DNA of 64,000 nucleotides from Microvirga massiliensis (GTDB lineage: Bacteria > Pseudomonadota > Alphaproteobacteria > Rhizobiales > Beijerinckiaceae). The stretch is from assembly GCF_001006805.1 (NCBI RefSeq), contig NZ_LN811357.1:225539-289538 (forward strand), given 5' to 3'. Positions 7,769 through 16,725 of the stretch are shown one piece after another (the stretch's first letter is position 1; every line of letters starts with the position of its first letter). The notes under the pieces are model-generated. The model did not search any database, was not told the DNA's origin, and was given only the letters and a program-made list of their open reading frames with translations. Both the position numbers and the translations under genes were made by a program.

Positions 7769-10700
7769 TCAGCGATGTCGAGCATCCATCGCCATTCCGC
7801 TTTGCAGGTCTTTCTCGGGATCCACATCGCGGCGGGCTCCGGCGCGAGTCCCTGTCAGCCAACCCGAGAGCCGATCCAGATAGAGATAGATCACCGGCGT
7901 CGTGAACAGGGTGAGAGCCTGGCTCACGACGAGCCCGCCCACCATGGCAAAGCCCAGGGGCTGACGGATCTCGGCGCCCGTGCCGGCACCGATCATGAGC
8001 GGCACGCCGCTGAGAATGGCAGCCATGGTAGTCATCATGATCGGCCGGAACCGCAGCAGGCACGCCTGCCGGATCGATTCCTCGGGCGAAAGGCCCTGCT
8101 CGCGTTCCGCGTGGATGGCGAAATCCACCAGCATGATGCCGTTTTTCTTCACGATGCCGATCAGGAGGATCACCCCGATCAGCGCGATGAGGCTGAAGTC
8201 GAACCCGAATATCATCAGAGTCGCGAGCGCACCGAGGCCGGCTGATGGCAGCGTCGAAAGGATCGTCAGCGGATGGATGTAGCTCTCGTAGAGCACGCCG
8301 AGGATCACATAGATGACGACGAGCGCCGCCGCGATCAGATACGGCGTCGACGCGATCGATTGCTGGAAGGCCTGTGCGTTGCCCTGGAAGCTCCCCACGA
8401 GAGCCGCAGGCGTCTGCATCTCCTGTCGCGCCCGCTCGATCGCATCGGTCGCCTGGCCGAGGGCAATTCCCGGAGCGAGGTTGAAGCTGATGGTCACGGC
8501 CGGGAACTGGCCTTGATGATTCACGGAAAGAGGCGCGACGGGACGCGTGGTCCATCTCGCAAAGGCAGCGAGCGGCACCTGCTGACCGGTGAGCGGCGAG
8601 CGCAGATAGAGGCGATTCAGGATGTCCGGATCGCCCTGCATTTCGGGCAGAACCTCCAGCACCACATGGTAGCTGTTGAGCTGCGTGAAATATTGCGCGA
8701 CCTGCCGTTGCCCGAAGGCATCGTAGAGCGTGTCGTCGACGAGTTGCGGATCGAAGCCGAAACGCGCAGCTTGGTCGCGATTGATCTCGATGGTGAGCGT
8801 GCCGCCGTTCGTCTGCTGATCCGTGGCGACGTCCTGAAGCTCGGGCAGTTGCCGGAAGCGGGCGAGCAGCTTCGGCGCCCATTCGTCCAGCTCGGTGAGA
8901 TCGGCATCCTGAAGCGTATATTGATACTGCGTGCGTGTGGGGCGCCCGCCCACGCTGATATCCTGTGCTGCCTGCAGGAACAAAGCCGCGCCCTGCACCT
9001 TTGCGAGTTGCGGGCGCAGGCGGTTGATGATCTCGCTCGCGGAGGCCTGCCGTTCGCTGCGCGGCTTCAGGGCGATGAAGATGCGCCCGTTATTGAGGCT
9101 CTGCCCGCCGCCGGTGCCGGCCGACATGGCAACCGTTGCGACATCCGGATCGCGCGCCACGATGGCGCCGAAGGCCTGCTGGATCCGCAGCATGTCCCGG
9201 AAAGACACGTCCTGTGCGGCTTCGGAGGTGCCGGTGATCAGCCCAGTGTCCTGCTGCGGGAAGAAGCCTTTCGGAATCGCAATGAAGAGCAGCACCGAGG
9301 CTGCGGCCGTCGCTGCGAATACGAGAAGTGTCAGGAACCGGTGCCGCAGCACCACGTCGAGGCCGCGCGTGTAGCCGTTCAGAAGCCCGTCGAAGAATCG
9401 CTCGGTCAGCTGATAAAGCCTGCCATGGCGGGCATGCTTCTCGTCCTTAAGAAAGCGCGACGCCATCATCGGCGTGAGCGTCAGCGACACGAGCGCGGAG
9501 ACCGCGATTGCCATCGTCACCGTGACGGCGAATTCGCGGAAGAGACGCCCCATCACGCCGCCCATCAGGAGCAGCGGAATGAACACCGCCACCAGTGAGA
9601 GGCTGATCGACACGATGGTGAAGCCGATCTCTCCGGCACCCTTCAACGCGGCCTCCATGGGCCGCATGCCGTCTTCCACGTGGCGGACGATGTTCTCGAT
9701 CATCACGATGGCGTCGTCGACCACGAAGCCGACCGCAATCGTCAGCGCCATGAGGGACAGGTTGTCGAGGCTGTAGCCCAGGACATACATGAGCGCCGCG
9801 GTGCCGAGGAGTGCCAGCGGAACCGTCACGCTCGGGATGAGAGTCGCCCAGAGGGTTCTGAGGAACAGGAAGATCACCATCACGACAAGCGCGACCGTCA
9901 GGAGCAGCGTGAACTGCACGTCCGTCACCGAGGCGCGGATCGTCTGCGTCCGATCGCTGAGGATATCGACCTTGACGCTCGGCGGCAGCGCCGCTTCCAG
10001 CCGCGGCAGCTCGGCCTTGATCCTGTCGACCGTGTCGATGACGTTGGCGCCCGGCTGCTTGAAGACGATCAGGAGAACCGCGCGCCGGCCGTTGGCCCAG
10101 GCTGCCTTCCGGAGATCTTCAGGGCCGTCGATAGCCTGCCCGATATCCCGGATCCGCACCGGCGCCCCGTTCCGATAGGCGACGATCACGTCGTTCCACG
10201 GCTCCGCGGCCGTGAGCTGATCATTGTCGTAGATCGTGAAGGAGCGTGTCGCGCCGTCGACACTGCCTTTCGGGCTGTCCACCGTCGAAACGCCGATCTT
10301 CGCGCGCACGTCCTCGAGCGACAGCCCCTTGGCTGCGAGGCGTGCGGGATCGATCTGCACGCGCACGGCCGGTTTCTGCTCGCCGCCGATATTCACCTGC
10401 GCGACGCCCGCCATCTGGCTGATGTGCTGGGCGAGCTTGGTATCGGCCTGGTCATCCACCTCCGTCATGGGCAGCGTGTCCGATCCCACGCCGATGATCA
10501 GGATCGGCGCGTCCGCCGGATTGACTTTCCGGTAGACCGGCGCATTCGGCAGGTTCTTCGGAAGCTGGCCGCTCGCGGAGTTGATCGCCGCCTGGATGTC
10601 CTGCGCGGCCGCATCGATGTTCCGGTTGAGCTCGAACTGGACCGTCACGCTCACCGTCCCGAGCGAGCTCGTCGAAGTGAGCTGGGTCACGCCGGGGATC

Positions 10701-10972
10701 TGGGCGAATTGCCGCTCGAGCGGTTGAGCGACCGAGGACGCCATCGTCGCAGGGCTCGCTCCCGGGAGCGACGCGCTGACCTGGATCGTCGGGAAATCGA
10801 CCTGCGGCAAGGGCGCAACGGGCAGGAACGGGTATGCCACGAGACCCAGGAAAAGGATCCCGAACATGAGGAGCGAGGTCCCGATCGGCCGCCGGATGAA
10901 GGGCCCCGAAACACCTGTGCGGCCCATGAAGTCGACAGGTGCGTTCCGTCCGCCCGACATGATCGACCCCAT
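7769..10972 (-). CDS. RND multidrug efflux permease (AcrB/MdtB-MdtC type)
   Basis: A proton-driven trimeric inner-membrane exporter of about 1067 residues. FIRRPIGTSLLMFGILFLG forms TM1. A large periplasmic loop follows, then TM2-6, a second loop and TM8-12. The TM4 proton-relay pair DD appears in VGFVVDDAIVMIENI and the TM10 lysine in GIVKKNGIMLVDFA. The repeated QLERQF and GDPDILNRLYL-type porter features match the HAE1/MdtB-C branch. The ATG at 10970-10972 overlaps the TGA of the adaptor gene by one base (TGATG), so the order is adaptor then permease. No outer-membrane TolC-type gene is present in the window. Substrates are unknown; proximity to the polyketide locus may be coincidental. 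Confidence 0.93.
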   Translation of the reverse strand: MGSIMSGGRNAPVDFMGRTGVSGPFIRRPIGTSLLMFGILFLGLVAYPFLPVAPLPQVDFPTIQVSASLPGASPATMASSVAQPLERQFAQIPGVTQLTSTSSLGTVSVTVQFELNRNIDAAAQDIQAAINSASGQLPKNLPNAPVYRKVNPADAPILIIGVGSDTLPMTEVDDQADTKLAQHISQMAGVAQVNIGGEQKPAVRVQIDPARLAAKGLSLEDVRAKIGVSTVDSPKGSVDGATRSFTIYDNDQLTAAEPWNDVIVAYRNGAPVRIRDIGQAIDGPEDLRKAAWANGRRAVLLIVFKQPGANVIDTVDRIKAELPRLEAALPPSVKVDILSDRTQTIRASVTDVQFTLLLTVALVVMVIFLFLRTLWATLIPSVTVPLALLGTAALMYVLGYSLDNLSLMALTIAVGFVVDDAIVMIENIVRHVEDGMRPMEAALKGAGEIGFTIVSISLSLVAVFIPLLLMGGVMGRLFREFAVTVTMAIAVSALVSLTLTPMMASRFLKDEKHARHGRLYQLTERFFDGLLNGYTRGLDVVLRHRFLTLLVFAATAAASVLLFIAIPKGFFPQQDTGLITGTSEAAQDVSFRDMLRIQQAFGAIVARDPDVATVAMSAGTGGGQSLNNGRIFIALKPRSERQASASEIINRLRPQLAKVQGAALFLQAAQDISVGGRPTRTQYQYTLQDADLTELDEWAPKLLARFRQLPELQDVATDQQTNGGTLTIEINRDQAARFGFDPQLVDDTLYDAFGQRQVAQYFTQLNSYHVVLEVLPEMQGDPDILNRLYLRSPLTGQQVPLAAFARWTTRPVAPLSVNHQGQFPAVTISFNLAPGIALGQATDAIERARQEMQTPAALVGSFQGNAQAFQQSIASTPYLIAAALVVIYVILGVLYESYIHPLTILSTLPSAGLGALATLMIFGFDFSLIALIGVILLIGIVKKNGIMLVDFAIHAEREQGLSPEESIRQACLLRFRPIMMTTMAAILSGVPLMIGAGTGAEIRQPLGFAMVGGLVVSQALTLFTTPVIYLYLDRLSGWLTGTRAGARRDVDPEKDLQSGMAMDARHR

Positions 10973-12189
10973 CAATCCCTGACGGTGTTTCGCGGTTTCG
11001 CATCGCCGATGGCCGCTGTCATCGGGGCCCCGTCAGTGACCACCTGAACCCTGGTATCCGGCTGGAGCCGGTACTGGCCGGCCGTGACGACCCGCTCGCC
11101 CTCGCCCAGCCCCTGCTCCAAGACCGCGACGCCCTGCGTGATGGGACCGATCGCAATGTGCCGGAGTTCGACCGTGTCGTCCGGTCTCACGACGTAAACC
11201 GAAAGCCCGTCCTGCGTGCGCTGCACGGCGTCGGCCGGCATCGTCAGGGCGTCCATGGTCTCGAGGAGGACGCGCACGCTCACCGACTGGCCGGGCCAGA
11301 GCGCATTGTCCCTGTTGTCGAAAGTTGCCTTGAGCTTGATCGTCCCGGTTGCCTGGTCGACCTCGTTGTTGATCAGCGCGAGCGATCCCTGTTCCAGCAC
11401 GGTCTTGCCGTCCTGTCCGAGCGCCCAGACCGTGGCAGGGCCCGCGGCAGCCGCCTTCCGAAGTGCGGGCAAATCCTGCTCGGGCAGCGTGAACAGGGCC
11501 GAGATCGGCTGAATCTGCGCGATGGTGACGATGCCGCCCGGATCCGTCGCGCGCACGATGTTGCCCTGGTCGACGGACCGGAGCCCTGTCCTTCCGTCGA
11601 TCGGCGAGCGGATCGTGGTGTAGCCGAGCTGAGTGCGGGCGTTATCGATCTGCGCCTGATCGCCCTGAATCTGCGCATTCAGCTGATTGACCATCGCCTG
11701 CTGGGTGTCGAGCTGCTGCTTGGAGGCAAAGCTGCGGGTCGCCAGCTCCTTGTAGCGCTCCAAATCGAGCTTGGCATTGGCGAGCTGGGCCTCGTCCTGC
11801 GCCTTCTTGGCGCTCGCCTGGTCGAGTGCCGCCTGAAAGGGCCGCGGATCGATCTGGACGAGCAGATCCCCCTCCTTGACGCTCTGCCCCTCCTGAAAGG
11901 CGATCTTCTGCACCTCTCCATCGACGCGGGACCGGACCGTGACCGTGTTGTAGGCCTGAACCGAGCCGAGCCCGACGGCATAGAGCGGGACATTGGCACG
12001 GGCGACGCTCGCCACCTGGACGGGGGCCGCCGGAGGAGCACTGGCCTGCCGGGGGGCAGGCCGGCCGGCATAGGCATGTTCCAGCACCCACCACCCACCG
12101 AGGACTGCAACGGCCAACAAGAGAACAGCCGCCGCGAGTCGAACGGGACCGCGGTGTCGTGTCCGGGAATAGCCTGAGGCTTCTGCCAT
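10972..12189 (-). CDS. RND efflux periplasmic adaptor (MdtA type)
   Basis: A 405-residue membrane-fusion protein linking the downstream RND permease to an outer-membrane channel. An N-terminal anchor (~residues 14-33, RLAAAVLLLAVAVLGGWWVL) is followed by the barrel-sandwich segment VRSRVDGEVQKIAFQEGQ, an alpha-hairpin coiled coil rich in Ala/Gln/Asp (~100-170), TTIRSPIDGRTGLRSVDQG, and beta-barrel and membrane-proximal domains. The frame extends upstream to 12300, but the ATG at 12187-12189 (MAEASGYSRTR) fits the family and removes an Arg-rich non-homologous stretch. The gene is translationally coupled to the permease. The 346 bp upstream (12190-12535) separate it from the divergent methyltransferase gene. 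Confidence 0.9.
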   Translation of the reverse strand: MAEASGYSRTRHRGPVRLAAAVLLLAVAVLGGWWVLEHAYAGRPAPRQASAPPAAPVQVASVARANVPLYAVGLGSVQAYNTVTVRSRVDGEVQKIAFQEGQSVKEGDLLVQIDPRPFQAALDQASAKKAQDEAQLANAKLDLERYKELATRSFASKQQLDTQQAMVNQLNAQIQGDQAQIDNARTQLGYTTIRSPIDGRTGLRSVDQGNIVRATDPGGIVTIAQIQPISALFTLPEQDLPALRKAAAAGPATVWALGQDGKTVLEQGSLALINNEVDQATGTIKLKATFDNRDNALWPGQSVSVRVLLETMDALTMPADAVQRTQDGLSVYVVRPDDTVELRHIAIGPITQGVAVLEQGLGEGERVVTAGQYRLQPDTRVQVVTDGAPMTAAIGDAKPRNTVRD

Positions 12190-12535
12190 ATGCCACCGAA
12201 GTCGGAACCGAGCGACGTTACGCCGACTGGCGTCCGCCCATGGAGAAGATTCGGTTCCGCGGGTCATATAAGGCTTCGGTCGGCGCGCCCTAGAACGCAA
12301 GTGTCACACCCTCGTGAAGTCGTCGCAGCCCGGTCCCGAGAGGCAGCCGTCAAGCTTCGAGCAAAGCCATCAAGCAACAGAGGCCAATAGAGCATGATCG
12401 TGTTCGCACGGGTACATGAGCAGCCCACCTGTCCTCGACATCGAGCTTCCGTTATCGTGCTCGCTTGCGGAGAGGTGTTGCGCTTTCGGCCTCTCCGACA
12501 TGGGAGCGATCCGAATTCGAGGCACTGGATAGCCC
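12190..12535. other. Divergent intergenic region, no gene seen
   Basis: 346 bp between the RND adaptor start and the methyltransferase start. I found no convincing open frame with a ribosome-binding site, no palindromic repeat copy and no clear terminator. It must contain the promoters of both units, but I cannot assign them. Confidence 0.5.
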
Positions 12536-13042
12536 ATGAATGCCAGTCTCCTACTCCTCGCCTTCGTGACGCTGCAAAGAGGCGGTGAATTGATCTGGGC
12601 GCAGCGCAACACGCGCCGCCTGAAAGCGCGCGGCGCCGTGGAGGTCGCGCCGGGCCATTATCCGCTGATCGTCGCCGTCCACGCCGCTTGGCTCCTCGGC
12701 CTGTGGTGGCTGGCCTGGGATCGCCCCCTCTCCATCGTCTGGGCTGGCGTGTATATCGCCCTGCAGATCATCCGTTTCTGGATTCTGGCGACTCTCGGCG
12801 AGCGCTGGACGACGCGGATCATCGTGCTGGCGGATGCCCCCCTGGTGCGCGCGGGTCCCTATCACTTCGTCGATCATCCGAACTACCTCGTCGTCGCTGC
12901 GGAAATCGCGGTGCTGCCGCTGGCTTTCGGACTGGTGGGCTACGCCGTCCTGTTCTCGATCCTCAACGCGCTCGTCCTGATAATCCGGGTTCGAGCCGAG
13001 AACACGGCCTTGCGCGGGCAACGCCGACCGGCTGCGGCATAG
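12536..13042 (+). CDS. Isoprenylcysteine carboxyl methyltransferase (ICMT) family protein
   Basis: A 168-residue polytopic membrane methyltransferase. Four hydrophobic segments (~2-12, 44-60, 66-90, 120-148) flank the ICMT signature GPYHFVDHPNYLVVAAEI, which contains the SAM-binding His-Pro-Asn-Tyr core and downstream Glu. Bacterial ICMT-like proteins are frequently paired with type III polyketide synthases, where they O-methylate alkylresorcinol/alkylpyrone products. Here the synthase (5811-6860) is on the same strand but separated by LssY and the RND pair. The following MFS gene starts 3 bp after the stop, so these two form an operon. The methylation target is inferred from family associations, not from this sequence. 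Confidence 0.82.
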   Translation: MNASLLLLAFVTLQRGGELIWAQRNTRRLKARGAVEVAPGHYPLIVAVHAAWLLGLWWLAWDRPLSIVWAGVYIALQIIRFWILATLGERWTTRIIVLADAPLVRAGPYHFVDHPNYLVVAAEIAVLPLAFGLVGYAVLFSILNALVLIIRVRAENTALRGQRRPAAA

Positions 13043-13045
13043 CCC

Positions 13046-14608
13046 ATGAGCTCGGCAGTAGCAGCGGAGGAACGGGTCCCGGTCGCCACCTGGATCGGCT
13101 TCTCCGCCATGGGCCTCGGGATGTTCATGGCGATCCTGGACATCCAGGTCGTCGCGACCTCGCTGCCGACGATTCGCGAGGCTCTCGGTATTGCTCCGGA
13201 GCAGATGAGCTGGGTCCAAACCGCCTATCTCATCGCCGAGGTGATTGCGATTCCGCTCACGGGCTGGCTCACCCGGATGCTCACCATGCGCGGGCTGTTC
13301 ACGGCCGCCGTAGCGATTTTCACTGCGGCATCGATCGGGTGCGCATCGAGCATGGGCTTCGCGGAGCTGACCGCGTGGCGCGTCGTGCAGGGCTTTGCGG
13401 GCGGCACCCTGATCCCGCTCGTTTTCACGGCCGTCTTCGTGATCTTTCCGAAACGGGTCGAGCCAGTGGCGACGACGATCGCGGGCGTGCTTGCAGTGCT
13501 GGCGCCGACGCTCGGTCCGGTAGTCGGCGGCTGGATTACGCAGACCTGGTCCTGGCACTGGCTGTTCCTGATCAACGTGATCCCCGGCATTTTCGCTTGC
13601 CTGGCCGGCTGGCTGCATCTGCCGCGGGAGCGCCCGGATTTTGCGCTCGCGACCTCCGTCGATCTCCTCGCGCTTCTTGCCATCGCGCTCTCCCTCGCCG
13701 CGCTCGAGATCGGCCTCAAGGAGGCGCCGAAGCGCGGATGGTCATCACCGGTGAGTCTTGCGCTCTTCGCCCTCTGCATCGCGGGCTGCATCCTGTTCGT
13801 GAGGCGCTCCCTGCAGGCGCCCTTTCCGGTCGTGAACCTCCGCACCCTGCGTGACCGGCGTCTCGCCATCGGCTGCGTGCTGAGCTTTCTGACCGGCGTC
13901 GGCCTCTACGGCTCGATTTATCTCATGCCGGTCTTTCTTGCCTTCGTGCGCGACCACGGCCCGTTGCGCATCGGCGAGATCATGCTCGTGACCGGCATCG
14001 CGCAACTCGTCGCGGCGCCTCTCGTGATTCAGGCGGAGCGCCGCGTAGACGCGGCGACGCTCACCGTCATCGGCTTCGTCGCCTTCGGTATCGGCCTCGG
14101 CCTGAGCGCATTCGAGACCCGCGAGACGGATTTCGACGAGATGTTCTGGCCGCAGGCGATCCGCGGCATTGCGATTATGCTCTGCCTGCTCCCGCCGACA
14201 CGCGTGGCCCTCGGCCACCTGCCGCCTGATCGCGTGCCCGATGCGAGCAGCCTGTTCAACCTGATGCGCAACCTCGGCGGCGCCATCGGCATCGCGTGGA
14301 TCGACACAATCATCTGGACCCGCGCCCCGGTTCATGCGGGGCGCGTTCTCGACCGGTTGCGCATGGGCGATCTGGAAGCGGCGCGCGGCATCGGCATTCC
14401 CGACATGTACCTGTCGGGCCCGTTGCCCTCGCTGGACAGCCCGCTCGTTCAGGCCTTTCTGAAGCCGCTGCTCGAAAAGGCCGGACTCGTCGCGGCGATC
14501 AACGAGGCTTGGGCCATGATCGCCGCTATCGTGCTCGTCGGCGCGCCGCTTCTGATCCTGTCGGGTGTGGGGCGAAACGTCGGCGTCGCGGCAGCCTCGA
14601 AGACGTAA
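13046..14608 (+). CDS. DHA2-family MFS drug exporter (EmrB/QacA type)
   Basis: A 520-residue, 14-TM proton antiporter. DIQVVATSLPTIREAL is the DHA2 motif D1 at the end of TM1 (LDxTVVNVALP type). GWLTRMLTMRG forms a motif A-like loop, and GPVVGGWITQTWSWHWLFLIN is motif C in TM5. The last hydrophobic segment (AMIAAIVLVGAPLLIL) ends with a short basic tail. It starts 3 bp after the ICMT gene and probably exports that pathway's product or confers drug resistance. EmrB proteins normally work with an EmrA adaptor; none is adjacent, although the RND adaptor at 10972-12189 is nearby. Downstream is repeat-rich DNA. Confidence 0.9.
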   Translation: MSSAVAAEERVPVATWIGFSAMGLGMFMAILDIQVVATSLPTIREALGIAPEQMSWVQTAYLIAEVIAIPLTGWLTRMLTMRGLFTAAVAIFTAASIGCASSMGFAELTAWRVVQGFAGGTLIPLVFTAVFVIFPKRVEPVATTIAGVLAVLAPTLGPVVGGWITQTWSWHWLFLINVIPGIFACLAGWLHLPRERPDFALATSVDLLALLAIALSLAALEIGLKEAPKRGWSSPVSLALFALCIAGCILFVRRSLQAPFPVVNLRTLRDRRLAIGCVLSFLTGVGLYGSIYLMPVFLAFVRDHGPLRIGEIMLVTGIAQLVAAPLVIQAERRVDAATLTVIGFVAFGIGLGLSAFETRETDFDEMFWPQAIRGIAIMLCLLPPTRVALGHLPPDRVPDASSLFNLMRNLGGAIGIAWIDTIIWTRAPVHAGRVLDRLRMGDLEAARGIGIPDMYLSGPLPSLDSPLVQAFLKPLLEKAGLVAAINEAWAMIAAIVLVGAPLLILSGVGRNVGVAAASKT

Positions 14609-14627
14609 CACGTAGCCAGGCCCTACT

Positions 14628-14728
14628 CCGTCTTTGCGAGCCGCTGGCGTGCTGCACAGTCTGCTCCGCCGCACTTCCGCCATTGCGAGTTTGGCTGCAG
14701 GCCGCCGCCATCGTCACGGCCGCCAAAT
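14628..14728. repeat. Decayed dispersed repeat
   Basis: CTTTGCGAGCCGCTGGCGTG, CTGCTCCGCCGCACTTCCG and CCATTGCGAG match the block at ~24488-24545 (CTTGCGAGCCG, CCGCCGCACTTCCGTCG, TTGCGAGCCGCAGG). The right arm is not recognisable. It lies directly after the MFS stop. Confidence 0.5.
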
Positions 14729-14804
14729 AGGCTACTATTCTCCGGAGCGCAGGCTGAGTTTTACGAGTGATCGGGTGCAAATCCGACTCTCCGAGGCCGA
14801 GAAG

Positions 14805-15488
14805 TCACGCGTTACGTCCGCGTGTAGGCTGAAGGCTCCGGCTCGACCAAGCCTCAAGGCGGCGAACGAGCAAGGCAGACGGATATCCCACTGCAAAATA
14901 CAGGACCGCTGTGATCGTGTAGATGGTAAAGTACTGATAGTTCCTGGCCGCAATGATCTGCCCGGTGAACATCAGCTCTTGAACGGTCACGACCGAGGCA
15001 AGAGCCGTGTCCTTGAACAAGGCGATGAGATAGTTTCCGAGCGCAGGAACGACGATCCGGAATGCCTGCGGCAGGATCACTTTGCGGAACGTGAGTGATG
15101 GCCCCAGGCCGAGGCTCAGAGCGGCCTCACGCTGCCCGCGCGGAATTGCGGCGATGCCGCTTCGGTAAACCTCGCTCATATACGCCGTGTAGTTCAGCGT
15201 GAGCCCGATAATGGCGGCACTGAACGGCTCGAGCCGGATGCCGATGCTTGGCAGCACATAGTAAATATAGACGAGCTGCAGTATCAGCGGCGTGGCACGG
15301 ACAACCTCGACGAAGAGGTCGGCAGGCCAGCGCAGCCAGCGACGCGGCGACATCCTCGCCAGCGCCACTGGGATTGCGAGCACCCCGGCCAGGACAATCA
15401 CGATGCTCGTCAGCATCGTCGTGATCATGAGACCCCGCAGGAGCACCCACCGGTACTCCCAAACGACTGATGGATCGAACAGCGTCAT
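14805..15488 (-). CDS. Polar amino-acid ABC transporter permease (HisM/GlnP type)
   Basis: 227 residues, about five TM helices (first ~19-41). It carries the family signature (EAA loop) SGIAAIPRGQREAALSLGLG near residue 110 and the ATRATPLILQ-type motif VVRATPLILQLVYIYY near 62. It forms the channel for import of an amino acid or opine-like solute. The gene lies 24 bp downstream of its binding protein (15513-16364) on the same strand. A second permease and the ATPase expected for this family are absent: the next gene is the convergent MFS exporter with only repeats between. The transporter may be incomplete or may borrow an ATPase. The substrate is unknown. Confidence 0.88.
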   Translation of the reverse strand: MTLFDPSVVWEYRWVLLRGLMITTMLTSIVIVLAGVLAIPVALARMSPRRWLRWPADLFVEVVRATPLILQLVYIYYVLPSIGIRLEPFSAAIIGLTLNYTAYMSEVYRSGIAAIPRGQREAALSLGLGPSLTFRKVILPQAFRIVVPALGNYLIALFKDTALASVVTVQELMFTGQIIAARNYQYFTIYTITAVLYFAVGYPSALLVRRLEAWSSRSLQPTRGRNA

Positions 15489-15512
15489 TACTGGCCGGGA
15501 TGAACGCGACGC

Positions 15513-16364
15513 CTACAGGGGGAAGAAGAACAGGTTGCGGTTGGAGAGACCGTATTTCTTCAGGATGTAAGACACGTTGCCGTTGCCCCGAACTTCGGCG
15601 AGGGCCTGGGTGTAGGCCGCGCGCAGGCTGCAATCCTCCTTACGGAGTGCGTAGCGTGCATAGCCATAGCCGTACTTGAAGATGAGTTCGTCCGGAACCT
15701 CGACATTCGGCACGATCTCGATCGGAGCACTCTTGTTCGCGCTGAGATACTCCAGAACCTTGACGTCATCCTCGAGGATGGCATCGACGCGCGCTGTGCT
15801 GATGCCAGCAAACTCCTCCGCGTCTGTCTGGAATGCGGTGACCTCGACGCCGATCTTGCGGAGATACTCGTCTGCGGCCGATCCCGCGATCGCGCCGATC
15901 TTCTTCCCCTTGAGGCTGTCGAAGCTCGTGAGCTTCAACGGATTGCCCTTCTGAACGACGATCGCGGGACCATACCACCAGGCCGGCCCTGTAAAGGAGA
16001 CAGCCTTGAGGCGATCGGGCGTAATGTGGATGTTCGAGGCAACCACGTCGACACGTTTGGCGAGCATCGCTGAGATGAGTTGGCCGAACGGCATCACCTC
16101 GTATCTGATCTTGTTGATGCCTATCCACTTCAGAGCTGCCTCGTGGATCTCGACATCGAGGCCCGACGCCTTGTTGGACCCTGGATCCAGAGACGAATAG
16201 GGCGGGGACGGCGAGATGCCCAAAGTAATGCCGTTCTGCTTTGCGCTTGTAAGCGAGGGATCGCCGCAATTCTCGAAAAGCGGCTGCGCCTCGTTCTGGA
16301 AGTCCTGAGCCATGGCCATACTGGTCGCAGCGAGGAAGACGCCAACTAGCAGGGTTCTGAGCAT
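15513..16364 (-). CDS. Family 3 extracellular solute-binding protein
   Basis: 283 residues with a clear Sec signal peptide (MLRTLLVGVFLAATSMAMA, cleavage after AMA-Q ~20). The mature part has the SBP_bac_3 pattern: ITLGISPSPPYSSLDP, SGLDVEIHEAALKWIG, VEVMPFG-like, DVVASNIHITPDRLKAVSF, KGKKIGAIAGSAADEYL and a C-terminal ILKKYGL. It captures an amino-acid-like ligand in the periplasm and delivers it to the permease at 14805-15488. The ATG at 16362-16364 has an excellent GGAGGAGA site. The 360 bp upstream contain no recognised gene, so this is the operon's first gene. Ligand identity cannot be read from sequence. Confidence 0.9.
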   Translation of the reverse strand: MLRTLLVGVFLAATSMAMAQDFQNEAQPLFENCGDPSLTSAKQNGITLGISPSPPYSSLDPGSNKASGLDVEIHEAALKWIGINKIRYEVMPFGQLISAMLAKRVDVVASNIHITPDRLKAVSFTGPAWWYGPAIVVQKGNPLKLTSFDSLKGKKIGAIAGSAADEYLRKIGVEVTAFQTDAEEFAGISTARVDAILEDDVKVLEYLSANKSAPIEIVPNVEVPDELIFKYGYGYARYALRKEDCSLRAAYTQALAEVRGNGNVSYILKKYGLSNRNLFFFPL

Positions 16365-16725
16365 GCTCTCCTCCTATGTCGGATTGACATGGCATAGGCG
16401 GCGCCGATGGAGCTGAAACAGGGTTTTAGGAGTTCAACGGCGCAGCAGCCCCAACCGATACCGCTCGAAAAGTATGGTCCACTGGGGTGTGACTGTCCAC
16501 AACACCGTGGTCGACGGTCCAATATGAGTAGCGATGGCACGCCAAAAGATGCGGTGGTACAGACCGGCTAGTAGTCTGTGGTAAGGCGGTAGTATCGCCA
16601 GACCGGAAGCGAGCCGACGCGCCCATTCCATGCTGATGGACAACACTCGTGCTGGAGAGCACTGATGTCTTTGACTCCGGTCCCACGCCCGAGCCCGACC
16701 GAGGCGCCATCCTGGAAACGGCGCC
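16365..16725. other. Intergenic region, possible gene remnant, nothing recognised
   Basis: 361 bp between the divergent binding-protein gene and the fucU pseudogene. Short frames exist on the minus strand (to ~16764) but have no ribosome-binding site or recognisable motif. The complementary pieces GTGACTGTCCAC and GTGGTCGACGGTCC sit within 40 bp at ~16487-16520 and could be a decayed inverted repeat. The neighbouring gene is broken, so this may be degraded coding DNA, but I cannot identify it. Confidence 0.4.

Noticed and set aside
8273-11047. Long plus-strand frames (441 and 455 residues)
   Set aside because: Antisense to the RND permease; compositionally shadows rich in Arg, Asp and His with no motifs.
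12551-13618. 355-residue minus-strand frame
   Set aside because: Antisense to the ICMT and MFS genes, which form a clear operon.
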